This document shows, one piece after another, positions 1-5,457 of a DNA stretch of 5,898 nt. Source of the DNA: Microcaldota archaeon (GTDB taxonomy: Archaea > Micrarchaeota > Micrarchaeia > Anstonellales > Anstonellaceae). The notes beneath the pieces were generated by a model, which saw only the letters and a program-made list of their open reading frames with translations, was not told the DNA's origin and ran no database searches. Location: positions 1-5,898 of the forward strand of contig JAPLWZ010000005.1 in the NCBI GenBank assembly GCA_026396335.1. The letters are read 5' to 3'. Numbering within the stretch: the first letter of the stretch is position 1; each line of letters opens with the position of its first letter. Both the position numbers and the translations under genes were made by a program.

Positions 1-1
1 G

Positions 2-64
2 AGAAAGACCCTTACTGCAAAGGAAGCCATGGGTGAGAAGTACGCGAAAATGCTGGGGGATTAG
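2..64 (+). CDS. 3' end of an upstream gene, probable antitoxin (partial)
   Basis: Frame 2 is open from the window edge to the TAG at 62-64 and gives 20 residues ending KEAMGEKYAKMLGD. The tail is charged and helical. It ends three bases before the ATG of the RelE-like toxin gene, which is the usual position and spacing of an antitoxin gene in a type II toxin-antitoxin operon. The DNA-binding N-terminal part lies outside the window, so the antitoxin family cannot be named. The antitoxin call rests on position only. Confidence 0.5.
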   Translation, partial: RKTLTAKEAMGEKYAKMLGD

Positions 65-67
65 CTC

Positions 68-346
68 ATGTATGCAAAAGATTTTCATCCGGGTTGGAAA
101 GAATATTTTAACAAGCTCGACAACTCGGTTAAAATCAAGATTGTGAATAAAATGAAAAAGATCATTGCAGGGCTGCCCGGAAGGCATCTTGAGCGCGGCC
201 TGCCATATTTTACTGCAGAAGTGGACCAATACAGAATTTGCTACAAATCAGATGATGTTGCAATGATAAGGCGTTTTTATTTTGTTGGAGACCATAAAGA
301 GTACTTGAAGTGGATTGGGAAGGAAGAGATAGTGCCGAGTGATTAA
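68..346 (+). CDS. RelE/ParE-superfamily toxin
   Basis: This 92-residue protein has the length and layout of RelE-superfamily toxins: a helical N-terminal half (about residues 8-35, WKEYFNKLDNSVKIKIVNKM), then a loop (LPGRHLERGLPY), then a beta-rich C-terminal half with QYRICYK (54-60), MIRRFYFVGDHKEY (67-80) and a final KWIG. In this superfamily such proteins act in the cytoplasm, usually as ribosome-dependent mRNA endonucleases, or as gyrase poisons in the ParE branch. Candidate RNA-contacting residues are R56, R68, R69, H76 and Y79, but I cannot assign catalysis. The ATG is three bases after the stop of the putative antitoxin gene, with no clear Shine-Dalgarno, so translation may be coupled. 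The stop is TAA, unlike the TAG used by most genes here. Family call good; exact subfamily uncertain. Confidence 0.75.
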   Translation: MYAKDFHPGWKEYFNKLDNSVKIKIVNKMKKIIAGLPGRHLERGLPYFTAEVDQYRICYKSDDVAMIRRFYFVGDHKEYLKWIGKEEIVPSD

Positions 347-347
347 A

Positions 348-494
348 ATGCCAAGGGAAATACGATCTATAATTGAGCTGAACCAAAGACAAACTAAAGA
401 ATTCTTAGCTAGCTTAAATGACAGAAGCAATGAAAAGGCAAGGCGCAAGACAATTGCAGAAGCGATGAAAATAAAATTCACTGTGATTGAGTAA
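348..494 (+). CDS. Small 48-aa protein, third gene of the toxin-antitoxin operon, unknown function
   Basis: An ATG one base after the toxin stop (TAA-A-ATG) opens a 48-codon frame ending in TAA at 492-494. The product starts MPREIRSIIELNQRQTKEF and is highly charged (rich in R, K and E) with long predicted helical stretches and no membrane segment. The junction spacing suggests translational coupling to the toxin. I do not recognise a family. It could be an accessory or second antitoxin-like component, an unrelated small protein, or a chance frame. Junction geometry and sensible residue composition favour a real gene. A minus-strand frame runs antisense across this interval, but there it is strongly hydrophobic and less protein-like. 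Confidence 0.45.
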   Translation: MPREIRSIIELNQRQTKEFLASLNDRSNEKARRKTIAEAMKIKFTVIE

Positions 495-497
495 TCT

Positions 498-515
498 CCT
501 TTTGCAAAAATTTTC
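498..515 (+). terminator. Possible T-rich terminator of the toxin-antitoxin operon
   Basis: Four bases after the stop of the 48-aa gene the + strand reads CCTTTTGCAAAAATTTTC, with two T4 runs and a small TTTTGCAAAA palindrome. Archaeal transcription can end at such oligo-T tracts. The site is plausible by position but weak. Confidence 0.3.
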
Positions 516-593
516 AGTAGCTCTTCTGCATCTTTGAGGACCAGCCACTCGATTTTTTGGTGAATTCTCGTCGTCCTCTCCAACAGCACGTCA

Positions 594-642
594 GTATACC
601 CAACAAATCTCCATCTCGTATTGGTATACCCAACATACCCAA
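594..642. repeat. Direct repeats of GTATACCCAACA
   Basis: GTATACCCAACA occurs exactly at 594-605 and 624-635, with starts 30 bp apart. A shorter copy, ATACCCAA, follows immediately at 635-642. Read on the minus strand in the frame of the possible remnant, the copies encode a recurring V-G-Y or V-G-Y-T peptide. They could be a duplication inside a former gene or binding-site repeats. The two 12-bp matches are certain; their role is unknown. Confidence 0.6.
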
Positions 643-717
643 AATATATCAAATTCCATTCTTTCGGGCACTTTCAGCGCACAAGCCCGCTTCCGGCATC
701 AGGAAATGCTGCTAAAC

Positions 718-783
718 ATTGCTACGGGGAACCAGCATACTAAGTAGGGGTTGTACGTGAGGCTATGAGTGTACTGTAGCAAT
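718..783. repeat. Inverted repeat ATTGCTAC / GTAGCAAT enclosing 50 nt
   Basis: Perfect 8-bp arms at 718-725 and 776-783 enclose 50 nt. Inside are smaller complementary pairs, such as AACC/GGTT and GTAC/GTAC. The interval lies in the otherwise unassigned gap between the toxin-antitoxin module and the gene ending at 823. It does not fit a tRNA: it lacks a T-arm of the right spacing and a recognisable anticodon arm. A structured RNA, a relic of a mobile-element end, or chance are all possible. Confidence 0.3.
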
Positions 784-792
784 AACGCGCAC

Positions 793-802
793 GAAAAATA
801 AG
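793..802 (-). terminator. Oligo-T terminator after the minus-strand gene ending at 823
   Basis: On the minus strand, about 20 nt after the TAG stop of the gene at 823-1578, the sequence reads CTTATTTTTC. A short T tract just after a stop codon is typical of archaeal intrinsic termination. No other T run lies between it and the stop. Confidence 0.45.
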
Positions 803-822
803 AGTACCGTATTGGTGTGAAA

Positions 823-1578
823 CTACTTTTTCCTCTCCATCGTTTCCTGCACCCAGTTTGCCATCGCATTTGCAAACGAGTTGAAAAATCCCAGTGAGTC
901 TGCGTACTCGCGCGGCACCTCTATGTGGATGGCTTTTACCCGCTTGCGGGATTCGGAAAGGGATTTCAAAATGTCCAATCTGCTTTCAATGGCGCGGAAA
1001 GTGCCGCTTGTTGGGATGTTCGTGCGAAGAAGGTTTTCTATTGTGCGATTGAAAAATTCCGTTGCCTGTGCTATCGCGCGATTGCCCATCAGGCCCCTGT
1101 ACTCTGCTTCTGACCTCCAGGTTGCCTTGTCCATGTCCAGTGCGTTTATGCAGTGCTGGAAGACAATTGCGTAAACGTTACCGTATTCCTCGTTTTTTTT
1201 CAATAAATTGGAAAGGGAGGGCGGCTGCTCGATCACTACGCCAGTGCCACGGCTGCCGCTTCGCATATTTTCCATCAGCGCATTCAGCATGGAAAGGGAG
1301 CCGTTCTGGCTGAAAGGCTGCCATACGTGGAAACTTGGCAGGTGTGCATAGTTTTCCGTGGCTATTTTGCCATGCCACTCTATTGCGGGCGTGCCCTTTA
1401 CAAAATCAAAACTAAGCGAATAGTTGAATTTGTTCCCTGCTATGGACAAGGAACGGAGTGCCCACCACTGGCAAAGGGCGCTTCCGCGGATGGTTTCCAC
1501 TTGTAAACCCATCTTTTCGAGCCTTTCCCTTACAGGAAAGACCAATTCGGAGTTGCCCGAGAGTGCTAACAAAGCCAT
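823..1578 (-). CDS. Uncharacterised soluble protein, about 251 aa
   Basis: No family recognised. From the ATG at 1578 the protein is 251 residues, with no signal peptide or membrane segment. The N-terminal third alternates strands and helices (FPVRERLEKMGLQVETI, then QWWALRSL, then YSLSFDFVKG). The middle holds an aromatic patch (HVWQPF) and a glycine/serine loop (about 107-113) before VVIEQPP. The C-terminal 120 residues look all-helical. The frame stays open upstream to a GTG at 1728, and residues just before the chosen ATG (FTISSFHLSC) still look protein-like, so the true start may be further out and overlap the divergent gene. No good Shine-Dalgarno or box A precedes any candidate start. 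The stop is TAG, followed by an oligo-T terminator. Coding status is supported by length and residue pattern; start and function are uncertain. Confidence 0.65.
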   Translation of the reverse strand: MALLALSGNSELVFPVRERLEKMGLQVETIRGSALCQWWALRSLSIAGNKFNYSLSFDFVKGTPAIEWHGKIATENYAHLPSFHVWQPFSQNGSLSMLNALMENMRSGSRGTGVVIEQPPSLSNLLKKNEEYGNVYAIVFQHCINALDMDKATWRSEAEYRGLMGNRAIAQATEFFNRTIENLLRTNIPTSGTFRAIESRLDILKSLSESRKRVKAIHIEVPREYADSLGFFNSFANAMANWVQETMERKK

Positions 1579-1621
1579 GCCGTCTGCGTCGTTCCGCGTG
1601 CATGACAAATGGAAAGAGCTG

Positions 1622-2350
1622 ATGGTAAAGGAGATATTCAAAAGCCACGGCAAAATGCTATCCCAATTCTTCCACCCAAATGTCAAGATGATTGGCGGCC
1701 GGGTTGGTGGAACGCTGGATGCTTCCACACTCTATGAACTTGCAGAGCTCCAGCACGCAAAATGGGGCGCAAAGGACGGGAATACGAAGACAGTTGAGAG
1801 CTACATGATGGACCTTGTGAGAAAGAAAGGCCCCACACCGATATTTGTTTACTTTAATGACAGCGGGCATGTGGAAGGCGCTGTTTTCCCTGTGCAGGTG
1901 GGAAACCGGCACGTTACTACCTGGCAGAATGCCGTGGATAATGACAGCGCAATTGGCGATGATGTTGCCTGCCCGAAAATTTGCACCTATGGGAATGTGG
2001 AAGGGGTGGCAAAGGCGCTTATTACCGAGGGCGTGCTGCCCTATGCCACTGTGCTTGCCTATTTCAGGGTTGTCTTTGACTTGATTGCCTATTCTAGGCC
2101 GGCTAATTACGGCCCGGAGAAAAGGGGCATAGGAATACTGGAACACCTGCCGACTGATCCGAATTGGGCAAAATTCCATTTCAGGAACGACGGAAGGCTG
2201 ATTTGCGTGGTAAAGGATGCCGTGAGCGCGCTTGATGAAAAGGCTGGCGGCTACGGGTTTATTGTCGGCTATACGAAGCACCTGAATCCGAGCGAACAGA
2301 TGCTCGTTGCGCTCAAAGCGATTGAGAAGGATGTTAAGTGGATGCTGTAG
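1622..2350 (+). CDS. Uncharacterised soluble protein, about 242 aa
   Basis: No family recognised. The protein looks globular and cytoplasmic: GGRVGG near residues 25-30, helix TLYELAELQHAKWGA, a strand run PTPIFVYFND (71-80) leading to VEGAVFPVQVGN, a hydrophobic helix (about 139-157), and a closing strand-helix unit with YGFIVGY. C118 and C121 (CPKIC) are the only close cysteine pair. The ATG at 1622 is preferred because GGAAAGAG lies a few bases upstream and it avoids overlap with the divergent gene. ATGs at 1577 (two bases shared with the ATG on the other strand) and 1652 are alternatives. It is the only + strand gene in the block from 823 to the end, and it converges on the 212-aa gene with nine bases between the stop codons. 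Confidence 0.65.
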   Translation: MVKEIFKSHGKMLSQFFHPNVKMIGGRVGGTLDASTLYELAELQHAKWGAKDGNTKTVESYMMDLVRKKGPTPIFVYFNDSGHVEGAVFPVQVGNRHVTTWQNAVDNDSAIGDDVACPKICTYGNVEGVAKALITEGVLPYATVLAYFRVVFDLIAYSRPANYGPEKRGIGILEHLPTDPNWAKFHFRNDGRLICVVKDAVSALDEKAGGYGFIVGYTKHLNPSEQMLVALKAIEKDVKWML

Positions 2351-2362
2351 AGCCAGTCTCTA
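2348..2362. repeat. Palindrome spanning two convergent stop codons
   Basis: TAGAG-CCAGT-CTCTA is a perfect 5-bp inverted repeat with a 5-nt loop. Its outer triplets are exactly the TAG stop of the + strand gene and the TAG stop (CTA on +) of the minus-strand gene. It could form a small hairpin at both 3' ends, but no T tract follows on either side, so a terminator role is not shown. Confidence 0.5.
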
Positions 2363-2998
2363 ATTCTTCGGCGGGAAAAGCAGCCTGAGCGACAGCTCCC
2401 GGATTATTTCAACTTCCTTGTCCATGCCAAGCCCGCGCAGGATATTCTCGAGGCTTGCCTTGAAGTTCCCAAGTGAATCGCCAACAAAGTCAAAGGAATT
2501 GCTTATGCCCGCTATTTTGAAGGAGGAATAGGCTGCGAGGGTGAACAGAAGTTCAAGAAGCGCGCTTTTTTTGTATTTGCCCGCAGGCTGGATGAGTGAT
2601 GACTCGTTGTTTTCGCATTCCCCTTTGATTTCAAGCGTGCCGGAGGGAGAAGTGAAAATGAGCGGGTCTTTGACCAGGACAAGATTGATCAGATTGGCCT
2701 CGCGCCTTTGGCTCGGGTTGGCGTAGTCAGTTGCGATGAATATGTCACGGCGGGCAAATCCTTTGTCGCAGTCGAAAGGCAGGTCTGCCGGAAACTGCCT
2801 GTAGAAGTAGAGCAGGCTTTCCTGGTGCTTGTGATAATTCTGAGAGTCTCGTTGGTCCAGCCTGTTCTCGCTGACGAGAGGGTGGACAAAAAAAACTGCC
2901 GAGTTAAACTCCTTTACATTGGCTGCCATGCTTTGTAGCTTGCGGGCTACTGGACTCAAGTAGAATTCCGGCTTGAAGGACTTGTGATAGTGCACCAT
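2360..2998 (-). CDS. Uncharacterised soluble protein, 212 aa
   Basis: No family recognised. The N-terminal half mixes strands and loops (AVFFVHPLVSENR near 34-46, then a His/Gln-rich stretch NYHKHQESLLYFYRQF). A central strand (about 103-110, INLVLVKD) follows RREA, and the C-terminal 75 residues look helical (SALLELLFTLAAYSSF, then NFKASLENILRGLG). There is no signal peptide or convincing membrane helix. The ATG at 2998 has no Shine-Dalgarno but sits about 23 bp from a box-A-like TTAATTAGAA, which suits a leaderless archaeal transcript. That element belongs to a 35-bp block shared with the gap before the 278-aa gene, so the two genes are probably co-regulated. The stop is TAG. Confidence 0.7.
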   Translation of the reverse strand: MVHYHKSFKPEFYLSPVARKLQSMAANVKEFNSAVFFVHPLVSENRLDQRDSQNYHKHQESLLYFYRQFPADLPFDCDKGFARRDIFIATDYANPSQRREANLINLVLVKDPLIFTSPSGTLEIKGECENNESSLIQPAGKYKKSALLELLFTLAAYSSFKIAGISNSFDFVGDSLGNFKASLENILRGLGMDKEVEIIRELSLRLLFPPKN

Positions 2999-3017
2999 AA
3001 TATCAGGTTTGCATTAT

Positions 3018-3052
3018 GTTCTAATTAACTGTTGGTAATTCTAATGGAGTTC
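3018..3052 (-). promoter_or_regulatory. Conserved 35-bp promoter/operator block, copy A
   Basis: Read on the minus strand this block contains two TTAGAA sites whose starts are exactly 20 bp apart (+ strand TTCTAA at 3019-3024 and 3039-3044), with TTACCAACAGTTAA between them. The proximal site overlaps a box-A-like TTAATTAG about 23 bp from the ATG at 2998. It matches copy B at 4741-4775 in 29 of 35 bases. It lies in the 106-bp gap between the 244-aa and 212-aa genes, so conservation is not explained by coding. The likely role is core promoter plus upstream regulator site. Confidence 0.65.
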
Positions 3053-3104
3053 TTATCCAATGCATTTTTGTTGAATAACCGGCGACTTTCCCCATGCGCG
3101 GATG

Positions 3105-3839
3105 CTACCAGTTGGCGTTCAGGTTCATTGTTTCAAGCATCATCTGCGCGATGGGCTCCTGCAATTGCAGAATGGATTGCGCCGAACCTAAGATTATCAG
3201 CGAGGGCGTGTTGTTAGGTATCTTGACAGTGCAATCCTTGCAATAGTCCAGTGCGTTGATTTCATATTCATAATCGGAATTATAGAGAAGCGGCGCGTCA
3301 ATCCCCTTGCTGTAAAGAGTTACGGTGCCATCCGTTCCGCCAGTATATTTTACACTGATGAAGAATGCCACCGGCAGCTTCTCTGTTTCAACCCATTGGT
3401 TTTCTTTTGCGGCGCTAAGCTGGCGGATGTATGTGCCGAGTTTTTTGCGCGACACAGAAGGATTGAGATTGGCAACTGCAATGTCCAGGTCTTTCATCGA
3501 GGTTGTGGAATATGTGTCCTGTTTTTTTATGTGGTTCTGGGCGCGGATGGCTTTTTCCAGATTAATGCGACTGAGCCCTGTCTTCTTCTCAATGCGCCCG
3601 AACAGCCCGTCCAGCGAGCCTGTGCCTGGCTTGTTGTATTTGTCTATCGCGGCTGCAAAGCCATTGGGGGCTTTCGAGGGGAGAAGGCGGGAAAACTCAT
3701 TCTCGTTCATCAGTTTGATCGTGCTGAATCGGCTGCAAAGCGCACCTGAGAGCAGGATGCGAAAGTCCGTCGGCGATTCAGTTGCCACTATCTTTTCCTG
3801 TGTTCCGCCGCGGGTGCCGCCTGCTTTTGGTTGTAACAT
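3105..3839 (-). CDS. Uncharacterised protein, 244 aa; paralogue of the 278-aa neighbour
   Basis: The start is placed at the ATG at 3839 because GAGG (3850-3847) lies 7 nt upstream. An ATG at 3857 would add six residues without such a site. A Gly-rich N-terminus (AGGTRGG) precedes IVATESP, which resembles YVVTDTP of the 278-aa protein. A helical, basic middle (about 76-140) leads to a strand-rich region (about 156-196), a C-x-x-C pair (C200, C203), and the C-terminal module PSLIILGSAQ plus QLQEP and ETMNLN. This aligns without gaps from the shared GS onward with GSSK..LEQP..SEAVSLN of the neighbour. No signal peptide or membrane segment. A TTAGAA element lies 23 bp upstream. Function unknown; homology to the neighbour is judged by eye. 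Confidence 0.7.
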   Translation of the reverse strand: MLQPKAGGTRGGTQEKIVATESPTDFRILLSGALCSRFSTIKLMNENEFSRLLPSKAPNGFAAAIDKYNKPGTGSLDGLFGRIEKKTGLSRINLEKAIRAQNHIKKQDTYSTTSMKDLDIAVANLNPSVSRKKLGTYIRQLSAAKENQWVETEKLPVAFFISVKYTGGTDGTVTLYSKGIDAPLLYNSDYEYEINALDYCKDCTVKIPNNTPSLIILGSAQSILQLQEPIAQMMLETMNLNANW

Positions 3840-3846
3840 GCCAGTG

Positions 3847-3850
3847 CCTC
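3847..3850 (-). promoter_or_regulatory. Shine-Dalgarno GAGG that fixes the start at 3839
   Basis: The minus strand reads GAGGCACTGGCATG. GAGG with a 7-nt spacer favours the ATG at 3839. The longer-frame ATG at 3857 lies upstream of this site and cannot use it. The same tetramer stands 8 nt before the start of the 278-aa gene. Confidence 0.55.
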
Positions 3851-3861
3851 GATACATTTGT

Positions 3862-3867
3862 TTCTAA
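3862..3867 (-). promoter_or_regulatory. TTAGAA promoter element before the 244-aa gene
   Basis: The minus strand reads GTTATTAGAAAC just after the TAG stop of the 278-aa gene. The hexamer is identical to those in the two 35-bp blocks and is centred about 25 bp from the ATG at 3839, near where an archaeal box A would be for a leaderless transcript. Only one hexamer is present here. The gene may also be read through from upstream. Confidence 0.4.
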
Positions 3868-3870
3868 TAA

Positions 3871-4707
3871 CTATGACCTTGCGCGCTTGTGGCTGTAGTG
3901 AACGTAGCCATATGCGCTATCAGATGGAGAAAAAACTGCGCGGCTGCCGCCGTTTAACGAGACGGCCTCACTCACTAATTCTACAAGCGGCTGCTCAAGC
4001 AGATAGAGGTGCTTGCTGCTACCGTAAACTGCGATGTGGGGGATTCCCTTGAAGATTACTGAGTCCAGCTCGGCATCGTAATTATTTACCTCGATGGAAT
4101 AGCCCCGGTCGTATGCATTGGCGATTAGCCCGCTTGCCACAGACTTCACTTTGCGCACACCCAGGTTTGATACGATAGACACCTGGCCAGCCATTTTGCC
4201 AGGGTAATCTATCCCGGGCGTTTTGCCGTCGAGTGAGACTACTTTCAAGTATAGCGAGAGCGTGTGGTTGCGTTTTATCTCCGTTAAGCCAAAAGCAAGA
4301 TAACCGTCCCGCATGCCGCTCTCGACAATGCTATTGCAACTCTTAAGAAGTTCCTGGAATTTCGTGCGCTTGCCATCGAGTTCATTCCTGCGCTTGAGTT
4401 CCTCAGTGTTGAATATTTTTTTCTTATTGTAATTCTCGATTCGCTTGTCATACAGGGAAACGATTTGCGAAAGCACTTTCGCAACGTCTATGTTTGGACT
4501 GTTCTTGCTCCGGATTTGTTCTTTGATGCAGGAGGTAATTGGCATCTTTTTTGCCATCTCCTCGATTTTTACGTAAAAACGGTTGAATGCGACGTGATCG
4601 CCGCGAAGCGCGATCGCCCCTTTCTGCTCGAGTGCCTTGCGCATGTTAGAGATAGGCGTGTCGGTTACCACGTACTTCATCGCCTTATCGTGCATCTTTG
4701 TTACCAT
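3871..4707 (-). CDS. Uncharacterised protein, 278 aa; paralogue of the 244-aa neighbour
   Basis: No family recognised. Layout: a short N-terminal unit (YVVTDTPISNMRKALEQKG, residues 12-30), a long Lys/Glu-rich helical region with coiled-coil character (about 61-130), a strand-rich region (about 137-190, including LSLYLKVVSLDG and GQVSIVSNLG), then the C-terminal module PHIAVYGSS (223-231), LLEQP (236-240) and SEAVSLN (246-252), ending in a Ser/His/Arg-rich tail. The module parallels the end of the 244-aa protein. The start at 4707 is supported by GAGG (4719-4716) 8 nt upstream. Copy B of the 35-bp block lies 34-68 bp upstream of the ATG, placing its box-A-like TTATTTAGAA where a transcript with a short leader would begin near 4720. 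The stop is TAG, and the next start is 31 bp away. Confidence 0.75.
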   Translation of the reverse strand: MVTKMHDKAMKYVVTDTPISNMRKALEQKGAIALRGDHVAFNRFYVKIEEMAKKMPITSCIKEQIRSKNSPNIDVAKVLSQIVSLYDKRIENYNKKKIFNTEELKRRNELDGKRTKFQELLKSCNSIVESGMRDGYLAFGLTEIKRNHTLSLYLKVVSLDGKTPGIDYPGKMAGQVSIVSNLGVRKVKSVASGLIANAYDRGYSIEVNNYDAELDSVIFKGIPHIAVYGSSKHLYLLEQPLVELVSEAVSLNGGSRAVFSPSDSAYGYVHYSHKRARS

Positions 4708-4740
4708 GTTATCCGCCTCGTTTATGCATATTTCAAATTC

Positions 4741-4775
4741 ATTCTAAATAATTGTTAGTAATTCTAATTGAATTC
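4741..4775 (-). promoter_or_regulatory. Conserved 35-bp promoter/operator block, copy B
   Basis: On the minus strand two TTAGAA sites again lie 20 bp apart (+ strand TTCTAA at 4742-4747 and 4762-4767), separated by TTACTAACAATTAT. It is 29/35 identical to copy A. The distal part overlaps the last codons (AEFN-stop) of the 218-aa gene, so coding sequence and regulatory site share bases. The block is 13 bp further from its ATG than copy A, which fits a leadered transcript with a Shine-Dalgarno here and a leaderless one there. Confidence 0.65.
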
Positions 4776-5420
4776 TGCTTTTTTGTATATTGAACTTACA
4801 GCTAATGGAATGTACCGGTAAATTTGCTGCTCGCGGTCCGGCTCGTTCAGCTTAAGGAATATTCTTACTGCGTCAGTTGCCCCTTTTCCTATGCGCATCA
4901 CCAGCTCGGAAATCACCGTCTGTGGGAGAGACTGCTCATAACCGACAACCAGCGTGATTGCCGGGGAGTTGAAGGGGTTCATGTGATTGTTCCCATACAT
5001 GCGCTCTATATGGGGGGTCCATCTTGGCCATTCTTCCTTCTTGAAATAATTCGCGATATGACGGTTGAAAATTTCCCCTGCAAGGTCATTGTTGTGGCGT
5101 ATCTTTGAGCTCAGCACGTACCCGCTGCTCTGCATGGGCCCTATTTCTATGTCAAGCACGAGTTTTTTTCCTGCGTGTTTTGCCAGGCGGGTTTCAAGAT
5201 TCACCCTGAATTCCTTCATGTCCAAATTGCCCTTGCTGTCTCTGATTGATTCGTGCAAGTCTGTGTCAATCAGGCACCTGCTCCCGAATTTGCTTTCAAG
5301 CCCTTTGCGCACGATGTCTTTGGCCGCCACGCTGCTCTCGTGCCCTCTATAGTAGAGTACAATGAGCGCTTTCTTCGGCTGGCTGGTGTTGTTCACCGGC
5401 GCCTGGATGGATTTTTTCAT
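4764..5420 (-). CDS. Uncharacterised protein, 218 aa; possible degenerate metallohydrolase-like fold
   Basis: No firm family. After a short polar N-terminus, residues 17-27 (KALIVLYYRGH) form a hydrophobic strand ending in RGHE, then a helix, then LIDTDLHES (50-58), another strand LVLDIEIG (87-94), an acidic/aromatic helix (about 112-130), and SPAITLVVGYEQS (152-164). The order resembles the HGxE, D-x-H and late strand-Glu motifs of the M14/AstE peptidase-like fold, but the first metal ligand would be R instead of H, so this is only a weak resemblance. No signal peptide. A box A (CTATAAAA, 5468-5461) and an upstream TTAGAA precede the gene. AAGGG close to the ATG is a poor Shine-Dalgarno. The stop TAG lies within copy B of the promoter block. 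Confidence 0.7.
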   Translation of the reverse strand: MKKSIQAPVNNTSQPKKALIVLYYRGHESSVAAKDIVRKGLESKFGSRCLIDTDLHESIRDSKGNLDMKEFRVNLETRLAKHAGKKLVLDIEIGPMQSSGYVLSSKIRHNNDLAGEIFNRHIANYFKKEEWPRWTPHIERMYGNNHMNPFNSPAITLVVGYEQSLPQTVISELVMRIGKGATDAVRIFLKLNEPDREQQIYRYIPLAVSSIYKKAEFN

Positions 5421-5457
5421 CGCCCTTACAGTGCTGCAATCTGTTTAAAAACGTACG

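Larger units (their letters stand above)
495..673 (-). other. Possible truncated coding remnant on the minus strand
   Basis: The minus-strand frame after the TGA at 676-674 reads as believable protein for about 55 codons, including TTRIHQKIEWLVLKDAEELL and KIFAKGDY. It has no ATG near its beginning (a TTG is at 652) and no stop near 495. Beyond that it runs antisense through the 48-aa and toxin genes, where its translation becomes implausibly hydrophobic. One reading is a gene broken when the toxin-antitoxin module arrived. The other is chance. I recognise no family. Confidence 0.2.

Noticed and set aside
718..783. tRNA gene suggested by the 8-bp closing stem
   Set aside because: No T-arm with the right stem and spacing, no 7-base anticodon loop, and the total length is short on both strands.
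617..816. CGTATTGGT at 617-625 and 808-816 as a flanking repeat or attachment site
   Set aside because: Only 9 bp, no extension on either side, and such a match is expected by chance in a window of this size.
1658..2281. 207-codon minus-strand frame opposite the + strand gene
   Set aside because: Proline/cysteine/histidine-rich translation without believable secondary structure, and no start signal. It mirrors the coding bias of the + strand gene.
3325..3867. 180-codon + strand frame opposite the 244-aa gene
   Set aside because: Its translation is an Arg/Ser/Phe-rich antisense product. The minus-strand frame has a Shine-Dalgarno, a promoter element and a paralogue.
4465..4758. 97-codon + strand frame over the 278-aa gene front
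   Set aside because: It runs through the conserved promoter block and ends in it. The minus-strand gene has better start signals.
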